DNA from: Natroniella sp046097105
GTDB taxonomy: Bacteria; Bacillota; Halanaerobiia; Halobacteroidales; Halobacteroidaceae
Assembly: GCF_046097105.1 (NCBI RefSeq)
Contig: NZ_CP175562.1
Span: 1,922,001 to 1,986,000, forward strand
Direction: 5' to 3'
DNA: 64,000 nt
The notes under the pieces were generated by a model. That model was not told the DNA's origin, ran no database searches, and saw only the letters and a program-made list of their open reading frames with translations. Positions 34,910 through 43,914 of the stretch are shown piece by piece (positions within the stretch are counted from its first letter, which is position 1; every line of letters starts with the position of its first letter). The position numbers were made by a program, and so were the translations under genes.

Positions 34910-36721
34910 CTAATCTCTATTACTCTTAATCCTTTTCTTCTTGTTTAAGATCTTTTTGCGTAATCGAATATTTTTAGGTGTTACCTCCACTAACTCATCA
35001 TCGGCAATATATTCTAAAGCTTCTTCTAAGCTCAATTTCTTAGCTGGAGTCAAAATCATTGCCTCATCAGAAGAACCTGATCTCATATTATCCAACTTCT
35101 TCTGTTTACAGATATTAATATCTAGATCCTGTTCTCTAGAATTAGAACCAACTATCATCCCTGCATAAACCTTTACTCCAGGCTCAACAAATATATTTCC
35201 TCTTTCTTGGGCATTAAAAATACCATACCTACTGACTTCTCCTTGGCGATCAGCTACTATTGATCCTGTCTTTCTAGTAAAGATCTCTCCTCGATAATTA
35301 TCATAATGAGAGAATGTATGATTTAAGATTCCTTCGCCTTTAGTCTTAGTTAAGAATTCAGATCTAAATCCAATCAATCCTCTAGCTGGCACCTCAAAGA
35401 TTAGCCTAACTCTAGTTTCACTTAAATGCTCCATCTTTTGCATTTGGCCCTTCCGTTCCCCTAACTGTTCAATTACTGTACCCATAAACTCCTCTGGCAC
35501 ATCAATAGTAACCTCTTCAATCGGTTCTAGCTTTTGACCGCCCTCTTCTTTAATGATTGCTTCCGGTTTAGAGACTTGAATCTCATATCCCTCCCGGCGC
35601 ATCGTCTCAATCAAGATGGATAGATGTAACTCTCCTCTACCTGAAACCTTAAAAGTATCAGGTGCCAACTCCTCCACCTGTAAGGCAACATTTCTCTCTA
35701 ACTCATTTAACAACCTCTCCTTTAGTTTACGAGAAGTAACAAAGTCACCTTCTTGACCAGCAAAAGGACTATCATTGGTTGTAAAGGTCATTGCTACTGT
35801 CGGCTCCTCAATTTTGACAAAAGGCAAGGCTTCTGGTTGTTCCAAATCAGCAACTGTCTCTCCAATATTGATCCCCTCTAAGCCTGCCAAAGCTACAATT
35901 TCTCCTACCTTAGCTTCAGCTACCTCTTTTCTCTCCAACCCGTGATAAGTAAATAATTTTGAGATCTTTTTGGAATCCACTTCACCATCTCTTTTGCAGA
36001 TAGCTACTTCTTCCCCTTCAGCTACCTGACCACGATTGATCTTACCTAAGGCCATTTGACCTACATAATCATTATATTCAATAGTAGTCACTATCATTTG
36101 TAAAGGAGCCTCTAGCTCCCCCTTTGGAGCTGGAATATATTCCTTAATTGCTTCAAATAATGGCTCCAAATTATCATTCTCATTAGCTAACTCTTCTTGA
36201 GCAAAACCTTCTAACGCTGAAGCATAAATAACTGGAAATTCAATCTGCTCTTCCGTAGCTCCTAAATCAATAAATAGATCTAATACCTCATCTACAACAG
36301 CTTCTGGTCTAGCCTTAGGTCTATCAATCTTATTAATCACCACAATTGGAGTTAAGTCCAACTCTAAAGCTTTAGTTAAAACAAACTTGGTTTGAGGCAT
36401 TGGCCCTTCAAAAGCATCAACGACCAATAATACACCATCAACCATCTTCAAAATCCGCTCTACCTCTCCTCCAAAATCTGCATGTCCAGGTGTATCAATA
36501 ATATTGATCTTAGTTCCTTGATAATCAACAGCTGTATTCTTAGATAAAATTGTAATCCCTCGTTCTTTTTCTAGATCATTATCATCCATAACCCTCTCTT
36601 CAACTTCCTGCTTAGCATGAAAAATACCGCTCTCTTTTAACATTCCATCAACTAAAGTCGTTTTACCATGATCAACATGAGCTATAATTGCTATATTTCT
36701 AATATCTTCTCTTACTATCAT
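34910..36721 (-). CDS. typA: Ribosome-associated translational GTPase TypA/BipA
   Basis: A 603-aa EF-G-like GTPase that assists ribosome assembly and stress adaptation. G motifs: AHVDHGKTTLVDGML (P-loop), DNDLEKERGITILSK (switch I), DTPGHADFGGEVERI (G3), INKIDRP (G4). Domain II/III follow, then the BipA-specific C-terminal domain with RGLIGFRSEFLTKTKGEGI and VYAGMIVGSNSREQDL. ATG with AAAGGGAGG upstream. Single gene; a TTGACA at 36872-36867 upstream with a suboptimal TATAAC may be its promoter. Confidence 0.96.
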   Translation of the reverse strand: MIVREDIRNIAIIAHVDHGKTTLVDGMLKESGIFHAKQEVEERVMDDNDLEKERGITILSKNTAVDYQGTKINIIDTPGHADFGGEVERILKMVDGVLLVVDAFEGPMPQTKFVLTKALELDLTPIVVINKIDRPKARPEAVVDEVLDLFIDLGATEEQIEFPVIYASALEGFAQEELANENDNLEPLFEAIKEYIPAPKGELEAPLQMIVTTIEYNDYVGQMALGKINRGQVAEGEEVAICKRDGEVDSKKISKLFTYHGLERKEVAEAKVGEIVALAGLEGINIGETVADLEQPEALPFVKIEEPTVAMTFTTNDSPFAGQEGDFVTSRKLKERLLNELERNVALQVEELAPDTFKVSGRGELHLSILIETMRREGYEIQVSKPEAIIKEEGGQKLEPIEEVTIDVPEEFMGTVIEQLGERKGQMQKMEHLSETRVRLIFEVPARGLIGFRSEFLTKTKGEGILNHTFSHYDNYRGEIFTRKTGSIVADRQGEVSRYGIFNAQERGNIFVEPGVKVYAGMIVGSNSREQDLDINICKQKKLDNMRSGSSDEAMILTPAKKLSLEEALEYIADDELVEVTPKNIRLRKKILNKKKRIKSNRD

Positions 36722-36924
36722 TTTATCCTCCCTTTTAAATAAACATAAACAGTTCGTATATAACTTAATTTTAAGGCTGAGTTTATTAAAGTTGTAAAAA
36801 TAAATACTTAGCTCTTACTTAACCTTAAGCTTGATATATAGTTAGGTTATAATATTTAACATTAGTTGTCAATAAAATTCAGTTCTCTAAAATTTCACTT
36901 TAATTAATAACTACCAATCATCAA

Positions 36925-37686
36925 TTACAACTCAATCATCTTTCGCTCGCGACTTCTAAAACTAGCAACTTCTTTATACCCAATCATTCTTAATAAATCT
37001 CTAACATCAGTTAAATTCTCCCCTACTCTTTGAGCAGTATGAGCATCAGAACTTAAAGTTACTGGAATTTCTAATTGATAAGCTCTTTCTAATATCTCTT
37101 GACTAGGATAAAATTCACCAACAGGCTTATTTAGCCCATTCGTATTGATCTCAATTGCCAGATCATTTTCTGCAATCACCTCTAAGACAGGATCTGCAAT
37201 ATCTAAGATACTACCTTGAGGCTTGAAATTAAAAAGCTTGATTAAATCTAAGTGACCTAAAAAATCAAACAGGTCAGATTGAGCTGCTTGCTTAATATAA
37301 TTAAAATAAGTTTGATATAACTCATCTAAATCCCAGTTTTGATACTCAGCTTTATAATCTGGATGATCGAACATCCAATTATCTATATAATGAATCGAAC
37401 CTATTACATAGTCTAATTCAAATTGGCTCAAAAAATCCTTGATTTCTCTATCTTCTCCTGGATTATAATCCATCTCTATTCCAACTCTAACATTTAATTC
37501 AGGATAACCTGCTGCTACTTGCTGAACCAATTCAAAATCAAATTGTTGATGATAGCGATTATGATCGGCAAATCCTATCTCTTTTAAGCCTTTATTAACT
37601 GCTTGCTCCATAAATTCTTTGAGATTCTCGGCTGTCATAGCTCTATCTTGATGCCCTAACGGATGAATGTGATAATCTACTAGCAT
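36925..37686 (-). CDS. PHP-domain phosphatase, histidinol-phosphatase type
   Basis: A 253-aa PHP hydrolase. Metal-binding motifs are VDYHIHPLGH at the N-terminus, GFADHNRYH, GIEMDYNP, IGSIHYID, FLGHLDLIK, and SSDAHTAQRVG near the C-terminus. This matches HisJ/HisK-type histidinol-phosphatases of Firmicutes, which complete histidine synthesis. The motif spacing fits, but no other his genes are near, so another phosphate ester is possible. It follows the YjbQ gene with a 9-nt gap and is probably co-transcribed. Confidence 0.75.
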   Translation of the reverse strand: MLVDYHIHPLGHQDRAMTAENLKEFMEQAVNKGLKEIGFADHNRYHQQFDFELVQQVAAGYPELNVRVGIEMDYNPGEDREIKDFLSQFELDYVIGSIHYIDNWMFDHPDYKAEYQNWDLDELYQTYFNYIKQAAQSDLFDFLGHLDLIKLFNFKPQGSILDIADPVLEVIAENDLAIEINTNGLNKPVGEFYPSQEILERAYQLEIPVTLSSDAHTAQRVGENLTDVRDLLRMIGYKEVASFRSRERKMIEL

Positions 37687-37695
37687 CTTAACTTC

Positions 37696-38094
37696 CTACC
37701 CTTCTATTAGTTTAATATTTACCCTTCTCGTTCTTGGCCCATCAAATTCAGCAAAGTAAATACTTTGCCAAGTTCCCAATAATAATTTTCTTCGATCTAT
37801 AATAATCTGTTCAGATGAACCAAATAATGTCGCTTTAATATGAGCAGCTGAATTCCCTTCTAAATGTTGATAATTATCTTTGAAAGGAATAACCTTATTT
37901 ATCTGTCTTAAGATATCTTCTTTTACAGTAGGATCAGCATTCTCATTAATTGTAACTCCAGCGGTAGTATGGGGTACAAAAACAGTGCAGAGTCCTGTCT
38001 TAATACTTAACTTTTCAACTATCTTCTCTACCTTAGCAGTTATATCAATTAATTCCGTCTTATGATTAGTTTCAATCTTAAACTCTTTTAACAT
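37696..38094 (-). CDS. YjbQ/UPF0047 family protein (secondary thiamine-phosphate synthase-like)
   Basis: A 132-aa protein with the family signature GLCTVFVPHTTAGVTINENADP, YQHLEGNSAAHIKATLFG and LLLGTWQSIYFAEFDGPR. UPF0047 proteins form trimers with a His/Glu/Asn pocket, and some complement thiamine-phosphate synthase mutants; the natural role is uncertain. The longest frame adds 11 residues, but the ATG at 38094 follows AAGAGGTG with normal spacing. Upstream partner of the PHP phosphatase gene. Confidence 0.85.
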   Translation of the reverse strand: MLKEFKIETNHKTELIDITAKVEKIVEKLSIKTGLCTVFVPHTTAGVTINENADPTVKEDILRQINKVIPFKDNYQHLEGNSAAHIKATLFGSSEQIIIDRRKLLLGTWQSIYFAEFDGPRTRRVNIKLIEG

Positions 38095-38805
38095 TCTACA
38101 CCTCTTTTCTATCATTTTATAATACAATCAGTTAAATTCAGCTCTATTATATAAAAATTAACAGATACCTAACCCTTCCTATACACCTGCTTGTTAATAT
38201 TATCCATTAAATCATATGAAAATAGACATAAGTTATCTCCTGTAATTAAGTATTGGTAAATATCCCAACTAAAGGAGATAACTTATGCCAATGACATTAT
38301 ATCAAATGAATTTAACATTGACAACTATTTGGATGATTTAGAATCATCATCGAGGAAATATTATTTTTAATTCTTTAGTTATACTAAATATAGCTTTGCT
38401 TTAGTAAACTTGTTAAATTATCAAAATTATGAAAAGTCAAAAAAATGGAACAACTTGTGATTTAATCGCATAAATATAAATACAATCAAGTATAATTTAA
38501 GGTAACTCTTATTGGTATTGTACAATTTATTTAGACTCATTTTAAAAAATTCTAGTCTAGATAAGAGAAAATCAGAATTTCCATTGACATATAATTACTC
38601 TTATTGTATAATTTACTATAAGCACGTAAGGTGAGTTACTATTTGTTTAGCAATTTATTAAATTTGACTTTTCAATGTGCGATTAGTTTTCAGAAAATTT
38701 TTGCTATAATATAATTCCAAAATATAATCCATAAAGATCATTAATCAACTTTATAATAAATATTCTCATCTGATATTTTTTAAATTATTTGAGGAGGGTT
38801 TCATC
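38095..38805. other. Gene-poor 711-nt region with palindrome, possible IS remnant and a strong promoter
   Basis: An 11-bp inverted repeat, aagttatctcc (38230-38240) with ggagataactt (38275-38285), resembles an element end. Directly after it, two overlapping frames read MTLYQMN and FNIDNYLDDLESSSRKYY, which would join after a 1-nt shift. This may be a decayed N-terminus. A consensus promoter follows at 38584. No RNA gene is recognised. A 27-codon frame opens at a GTG near 38631 and is not convincing. Confidence 0.4.
38584..38612 (+). promoter_or_regulatory. Consensus sigma-A promoter
   Basis: TTGACA (38584-38589), 17 nt, TATAAT (38607-38612). It points to the hypothetical gene at 38806, leaving an unusual ~185-nt leader. 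Confidence 0.75.
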
Positions 38806-39165
38806 ATGAATGAAAAAAAATTAGAGAAATTTTTGTTAGTTACTTACCAAATTAGCCAAAATGGGATTGTTAAATTTTCCCAGATAGAGGAGCAAGGTTA
38901 CTCTAAAAAAGAAATATTTAGGATTATTGAAAAGTGTATCGCAAGGAATCTAATTCAAGCAGTTCACGAAACTGATGAGATTTTCCTAGACCAACGATTC
39001 ACTTTTACTTATAAGGGAAGATTTTATTTAAATGCTTTGCTAGGAAACGAAGAGCTATCCTTAGTTAATACTGAAAAACCTCTCAATTGTATAGATACCT
39101 ATGGAAATGTAGAAAAAATTTGCTTAGGCTTGTATGGTTATGTAGAGCGAAAAAAAGTTGATTGA
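38806..39165 (+). CDS. Hypothetical protein, possibly winged-helix-like (119 aa)
   Basis: Starts MNEKKLEKFLLVTYQISQNG behind GAGGAGGG. The first 70 residues read as a helix bundle with a short hairpin (FSQIEEQGYSKKEIFRIIEK... RNLIQAV... YKGRFYLNALLG), a pattern seen in small winged-helix DNA-binding domains. No metal or catalytic motif; the C-terminal 40 residues contain Cys at about 95 and 107. I do not recognise the family. The gene is isolated between the gene-poor region and the convergent hydrogenase operon, and has its own consensus promoter. A stray acquired regulator is possible. Confidence 0.6.
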   Translation: MNEKKLEKFLLVTYQISQNGIVKFSQIEEQGYSKKEIFRIIEKCIARNLIQAVHETDEIFLDQRFTFTYKGRFYLNALLGNEELSLVNTEKPLNCIDTYGNVEKICLGLYGYVERKKVD

Positions 39166-39237
39166 TTGTCTGAAAATTTAGAATCATCACTAATTTTATT
39201 CTAGGAAAAATTATAAAATCAAATATATTCAAAAAAA

Positions 39238-39280
39238 GAAGGAAGAATAAAAGGTGCGTCGCCCCTTTTATTCTTCCTTC
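39238..39280. terminator. Terminator of the hyd operon, overlapping the hydA stop
   Basis: gaaggaagaataaaagg pairs with ccttttattcttccttc; the loop is GC-rich. TTTTTTTG follows on the minus strand. The hydA stop codon (39268-39270) is inside the stem. It may also stop the convergent gene at 38806. Confidence 0.85.
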
Positions 39281-41052
39281 TTCTTTTCTTCTGCCTGCTC
39301 CTGATAAGTATATAATTTCCTATCTACATAACCTGTATGTAATAATTTCTGTGACCTTTCTCCATGAGGTTGTCCTAAAAATCTTTCATATAACCTCTTG
39401 ATAAAAGGATTTTCATGAGCTTTGCGGTGTTCTTTATTCCGATCAGCAGTAAATAACCCTTCTGTCCTACTAGCATAAGCATCCCCCATTTTAGTCCAAT
39501 TCTCATATCCAGCATAGACTGGTTGACCTCCTCCACCAACACAACCTCCATTTGGGCAGGCCATCACCTCTACAAAATCATAAGCGCGTTCTCCAGTCTG
39601 TAAGCGATGAATCAGCCTTCTGGCATTACCAGTTCCTCGTGCTACTGCTGCTTTAATAACCCTACCATCACCTAATTCAACCTCTCCTTCTTTAAAGTCT
39701 TTACCTCGTACCTCTTTCAATTCTAGTTTCTCAAGCTCTCTTCCCGTTAATTTTTCATAAACGGTTCGCAAAGTTGCTTCACAGACTCCACCGGTTGAAC
39801 CAAAGATAACACCTGCTCCTGAAGCATAACCCATTGGCTCATCATATTCTTCTTCCTCTAAAGTAGTCAAATCTAACCCAGCTTCCTTGATCATTTCAGC
39901 TAACTCTCGAGTAGTTAAATTAAGATCAACATCCCGATCCTGTCCACTATCATTCATTTCTGGTCGAGCAGCTTCATATTTTTTAGCTACACAAGGCATT
40001 ACCGAAACTGAAAATATATTTTCTGGCTCAACTCCAGCTCCTTGAGCATAATACGTTTTAACTAAAGCTCCAAAGACCTGCTGAGGAGACTTGCAGGAAG
40101 ATAAGTTAGGAATTAACTCTGGGTAAAAACTTTCACAGAACTTTACCCAACCTGGACAGCAAGAAGTAAATTGTGGTAGATCGTGATCACTTTCTAATCG
40201 CTCCATCAATTCATGTCCTTCTTCCATAACTACAACATCTGCTCCAAAACAATCATCAAAGACCTTATCAAAACCTAATCTCTTCAATGCTGCTACTAAT
40301 TGACCAGTTACTAAACTTCCTGTCTCCATTCCAAATAGTTCACCAATTGTAACCCTAATTGCTGGTGCTGTTTGAATTACTACATGTTTATCAGGGTTCT
40401 TCAAAGCTTGCCAAGCTTCTTCTTTATTATCCTTACCATGTAAGGCTCCTGTTGGACAGACCAAGATACATTGACCACAAGTAATACATGGCGTATCTAA
40501 ATAGCTATCATTAAATGCTGGGCCAGCAACTGTTGGAAATCCCCTCTCCAATACGTCATAGATATGTACCTCCTGGACTTTGGAGCAAACAGCAATGCAT
40601 CTACGACACATAATACACTTACTCGGTTCCCGTACCAATGATGGAGATAGATCATCAACTGGATATTCATTTTTTTGCCCCTGATAACTTATCTGTCTAA
40701 TCCCAAACTGATCAGCTAAAGATTGCAACTCACAATTCAAGTTAGCAGCACAGGTCAAACAATCAAAAGGATGATCAGATAATAATAATTCTAGTATCGT
40801 CTTTCTATAATCTAAAATTTCTGGAGTATTAGTTCTAACTACCAGTCCATCCCTAACCTCATATTTACAAGCTGGCTGTAAATTTTGCTCATCCTCTATC
40901 TCTACAACACATATCCTACAGGCAGCCGGTTCATTTACTCCCTCTAAATAGCATAATGTAGGTATATCTATATTGACTTTATTAGCAGCATCAATTAGAT
41001 TTCTCCCTTCTTCAATCTCAACTTCCTGTTCATCAATTGTTAAAGTTACCAT
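39268..41052 (-). CDS. hydA: [FeFe] hydrogenase catalytic subunit, NAD(P)-linked trimeric type (HydA/HndD)
   Basis: A 594-aa enzyme producing or consuming H2. From the N-terminus: a 2Fe-2S domain (CYLEGVNEPAACRIC), a His/Cys3 4Fe-4S motif (HPFDCLTCAANLNC), two 4Fe-4S clusters (CIMCRRCIAVC, CITCGQCILVC), and the H-cluster domain with FTSCCPGW, MPCVAKKYE and ACPNGGCVGGGGQP. The last motif normally reads C-P-G-G-C; here there is one extra residue (Asn) between the two cysteines. A 60-residue C-terminal extension follows. With hydB and hydC it should form the electron-bifurcating or NADH-dependent complex. ATG at 41052 with AAGGAGG; a TTG just before it is ignored. Confidence 0.94.
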   Translation of the reverse strand: MVTLTIDEQEVEIEEGRNLIDAANKVNIDIPTLCYLEGVNEPAACRICVVEIEDEQNLQPACKYEVRDGLVVRTNTPEILDYRKTILELLLSDHPFDCLTCAANLNCELQSLADQFGIRQISYQGQKNEYPVDDLSPSLVREPSKCIMCRRCIAVCSKVQEVHIYDVLERGFPTVAGPAFNDSYLDTPCITCGQCILVCPTGALHGKDNKEEAWQALKNPDKHVVIQTAPAIRVTIGELFGMETGSLVTGQLVAALKRLGFDKVFDDCFGADVVVMEEGHELMERLESDHDLPQFTSCCPGWVKFCESFYPELIPNLSSCKSPQQVFGALVKTYYAQGAGVEPENIFSVSVMPCVAKKYEAARPEMNDSGQDRDVDLNLTTRELAEMIKEAGLDLTTLEEEEYDEPMGYASGAGVIFGSTGGVCEATLRTVYEKLTGRELEKLELKEVRGKDFKEGEVELGDGRVIKAAVARGTGNARRLIHRLQTGERAYDFVEVMACPNGGCVGGGGQPVYAGYENWTKMGDAYASRTEGLFTADRNKEHRKAHENPFIKRLYERFLGQPHGERSQKLLHTGYVDRKLYTYQEQAEEKKKEE

Positions 41053-41075
41053 CAAATTCCTCCTTAGACAAAATT

Positions 41076-42878
41076 CTAACCTTTAGAAATAACCTCAAAG
41101 GGACATTCTTCTTCACAGACACCACAAGCTGTACAATTCTCAGGATCTATCTCATAAGTTTCACCTAGTTGACCTTTAATTGCTTGAGCAGGACAAGCTG
41201 TCTCGCATTTACCACAAGCTTTACATAATTCTGAATCAATTTTGTATTTAGCTAATCCTTTACAGACTCCCGTTGGACAATAATTATCTTCTGCATGGGC
41301 CAAATACTCCTCCTCAAAATGCTCAATAGCACTTAAGACTGGATTGGGAGCAGATTTGCAGAGGCCACATAAAGCAGTCCGTTTAATTGTATGTGATATA
41401 TTTTTTAACCGTTCTAAATCTTCTCTTCTCCCCTCTCCCTCTACTATCTGATCCATAATCTCCAATAATCGCTTAGTACCAATCCGTCCTGGAGCACACT
41501 TGCCACAAGCTTCATCTTGAGTAAAATCCAAATAGAATCGAGCTACATCGACCATACAGCTTGTCTCATCTAGAATGATTAGACCACCCGAACCCATCAT
41601 CGAACCTACTTCTAATAATGCATCATACTCTAATGGAGTATCTAAATAATCTGCTGGTAGACACCCTCCTGATGGCCCACCAGTTTGAACTGCTTTAAAT
41701 TCTTTACCTCCTGGAACCCCTCCACCAAGTTTAAAAATCACATCATGTAAACTGGTTCCAACCTCTACTTCAATCAAACCTGTATTATTAATATCCCCTG
41801 CTAAAGCAAATACTTTAGTTCCTGTACCATCTTTACTACCAAGCTTTTTATACCATACTCCACCTTCCCTTATAATAATTGGAATATTAGCTAAAGTCTC
41901 CACATTATTAATTAAGGTTGGTTTCCCCCATAAACCATCTTGAGCTGGATAAGGAGGCTTAGATTGTGGATCACCACGATAACCCTCTACTGAAGTGATC
42001 AAAGCAGTCTCCTCTCCACAAACAAATGCTCCTGCTCCAATTCTAACCTCAACATCAAAGCTGAATTGACTACCATAAATATTATCACCCAACACCCCTG
42101 TTTCTCTAGCTGCTTTAATAGCTCTTTCTAAACGTTTTACAGCTAATGGATATTCAGCTCGAACATAGACAAACCCCTGCTTTGAACCAATAGAATAAGC
42201 TCCTAGGGCCAACCCCTCTAATACACTATGAGGATCTCCCTCTAAGATGCTACGATCCATAAAAGCACCAGGATCACCTTCATCAGCATTACAGATTATG
42301 TATTTAGGGGTTTCTTGGTTCTCATACGTTATTTCCCACTTAATACCGGTTGGAAATCCTCCCCCTCCTCGCCCTCGTAAACCTGATTCTTTAATCTCTT
42401 CAATCACCTCTTTAGGTTTCAAGCTAGTTACAGCTTTCTTTAAAGCCTGATAACCTCCATGCTCCATATACTCTTCTATCTCGCAAGGATCAATCTTCCC
42501 ACAATTACCTAAAACAATCTGTTTCTGGTATTTATAGAAATCCATCTCCTCTTTTTTTACTATCTTCTCTTCTGTCTCTGGATCTATGTAAAGTAAATCA
42601 TCTATAATTTCTCCATTCAATAAATGCTTTTGTACAATTTGTCGTACATCTTCAGCTTTAACCTGACAGTAAAATACTTCATCTTCTTCATCTTGAGTAT
42701 GAACAGTAATAATTGGCCCTTGTTCACAAAAACCAAAACAACCTGTTTGGGTTACTTTAACCTCTGCTAAAATACCCTGTTCTTTCAATTGATCTAGCAG
42801 ATTTTGATAAATTGTTGGCCCACCTGAAGAATTACAGCTTGTTCCAGCACAAAGCAGTATCTCATATTTATTCTGCAT
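41076..42878 (-). CDS. hydB: [FeFe] hydrogenase NADH-binding flavoprotein subunit (HydB/HndC, NuoF-like)
   Basis: A 600-aa FMN/Fe-S subunit. The N-terminal thioredoxin-like 2Fe-2S domain has CAGTSC and CFGFC. The NuoF core shows GLRGRGGGGFPTGIKW (NADH), CNADEGDPGAFMDRS (FMN) and the 4Fe-4S ligands CGKCAPGR plus CGLCKSAPNP. The C-terminus adds two 4Fe-4S motifs (CKACGKCETACP, CTACGVCEEECP). This layout is that of the bifurcating HydB family, which couples NADH and ferredoxin oxidation to proton reduction. ATG with GGAGGGG. The next gene, hydA, follows after 23 nt. Confidence 0.95.
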   Translation of the reverse strand: MQNKYEILLCAGTSCNSSGGPTIYQNLLDQLKEQGILAEVKVTQTGCFGFCEQGPIITVHTQDEEDEVFYCQVKAEDVRQIVQKHLLNGEIIDDLLYIDPETEEKIVKKEEMDFYKYQKQIVLGNCGKIDPCEIEEYMEHGGYQALKKAVTSLKPKEVIEEIKESGLRGRGGGGFPTGIKWEITYENQETPKYIICNADEGDPGAFMDRSILEGDPHSVLEGLALGAYSIGSKQGFVYVRAEYPLAVKRLERAIKAARETGVLGDNIYGSQFSFDVEVRIGAGAFVCGEETALITSVEGYRGDPQSKPPYPAQDGLWGKPTLINNVETLANIPIIIREGGVWYKKLGSKDGTGTKVFALAGDINNTGLIEVEVGTSLHDVIFKLGGGVPGGKEFKAVQTGGPSGGCLPADYLDTPLEYDALLEVGSMMGSGGLIILDETSCMVDVARFYLDFTQDEACGKCAPGRIGTKRLLEIMDQIVEGEGRREDLERLKNISHTIKRTALCGLCKSAPNPVLSAIEHFEEEYLAHAEDNYCPTGVCKGLAKYKIDSELCKACGKCETACPAQAIKGQLGETYEIDPENCTACGVCEEECPFEVISKG

Positions 42879-42950
42879 TCTACCCCTCCGTTCTAATCAG
42901 CTTAGCATTTACAATTGATAATTAAAGTCAAAATATTGCTTAACTAATCT

Positions 42951-43206
42951 AATGTGTCACTTCGTAACACAGCCGTCAGCTGTCAGCCATGAATCGTCAG
43001 CCCAATCAAAACCTATTAATTCCCAATAAGTAAAACCATCTAAACCCAGGAAATATAATGGTTTTTAGATGTTTTAATTTTTATTGGTTTTAAATGCTCT
43101 TAACTGATAACTGAGGGCTGGCCACTGACCCTACGAGTTCTAAAATTCCAAGAACTCTCCGTAACAAAAACAGTTCACTATGTAGCACAAAAGTGCTACA
43201 CTATTA
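42951..43206. repeat. Complex non-coding repeat between hydC and hydB
   Basis: The 331-nt gap between two genes of one complex holds nested inverted repeats. The outer ends are AATGTGTCACTTCG on the left and a complement-like AAAAGTGCTACACTATT on the right. Inside lie CGTCAGCTGTCAGCC paired imperfectly with GAGGGCTGGCCACTGACC, and further in AAAACCTATTAAT with TTATTGGTTTT. It has no open frame and looks like a composite MITE. Confidence 0.5.
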
Positions 43207-43209
43207 TAA

Positions 43210-43719
43210 TTACTCATATTGACTCAACAACTCCGGCAATTGCTCAGGCTTGACTCGACCATGAACATCATCACCAATAATCACAACTGGAGCCATTCCA
43301 CAAGCTCCAACACAGCGTGTATCTTGTAATGTAAACCTATCATCTTCACTTGTTTGGCCAGGTTCAATACCCAATTCATCATTTATTTTATCTAATATAT
43401 CCTGACTACCCTTAACATAACAAGCAGTACCTGTACAGACTTCAATCGTATATTTACCTTTTTTAGTTGTTGAAAATAAAGAATAAAAACTGACAACACT
43501 ATATACCTTGCTAAAAGGAATCTCTAACCTTTCAGCTATCCTCACCTGAACCCTACGTGGTAGATAACCAAATATATTTTGTGCTTGATGTAGTATAGCA
43601 ATTAAATTTAAATCACCCTCTTCAGCAGCTTTAAATAAATCTTCTAACTGCTGATGTTGCTCCTCTTCTCCTCGATTAATAAATATCTCTTCAATTGTTT
43701 CAGTCGGTTGCTGATTCAT
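43210..43719 (-). CDS. hydC: [FeFe] hydrogenase 2Fe-2S subunit (HydC/HndA, NuoE-like)
   Basis: A 169-aa thioredoxin-fold subunit. The 2Fe-2S ligands are CTGTAC (about residue 111) and CVGACG (about 151). The N-terminal helical part includes ILHQAQNIFGYLPRRVQVRIAERL, usual for NuoE. It is first in the operon hydC-hydB-hydA and would pass electrons within the complex at the cytosol. ATG behind GCAGGAGG. The 331-nt gap to hydB is odd for an operon and is occupied by a repeat. Confidence 0.95.
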   Translation of the reverse strand: MNQQPTETIEEIFINRGEEEQHQQLEDLFKAAEEGDLNLIAILHQAQNIFGYLPRRVQVRIAERLEIPFSKVYSVVSFYSLFSTTKKGKYTIEVCTGTACYVKGSQDILDKINDELGIEPGQTSEDDRFTLQDTRCVGACGMAPVVIIGDDVHGRVKPEQLPELLSQYE

Positions 43720-43836
43720 AATAAAGCCTCCTGCTTATTATTTATCTTCACTTTTAATTTTATACTCTATTAAGCTAATAATCTTCCTTGAAGTTGATCT
43801 TAAGATCAATTATATGATTACATATTAATCTAACGT

Positions 43837-43878
43837 TTGAGCACTCTTATTAATAATATTATTAACAAGAGTGCTCAA
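43837..43878. promoter_or_regulatory. 42-bp near-perfect palindrome upstream of hydC
   Basis: TTGAGCACTCTT and AAGAGTGCTCAA flank a core TTAATAATATTATTAA that is itself palindromic. There is no T-tract on either side, so a simple terminator is unlikely. It lies about 118 nt upstream of hydC. The core resembles, but does not match, a Rex-type operator. Confidence 0.4.
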
Positions 43879-43914
43879 TAAAATTAAATGAAAATTATTC
43901 CTAGGAGAGAGTTA

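Noticed and set aside
38620..38720. 27-codon GTG frame after the 38584 promoter
   Set aside because: No convincing ribosome binding site or protein-like composition; very AT-rich, so it is likely chance.
43837..43878. Rex operator upstream of hydC
   Set aside because: The core TTAATAATATTATTAA does not match the usual spaced TTGTTAA / TTAACAA half-sites; kept only as an unexplained palindrome.
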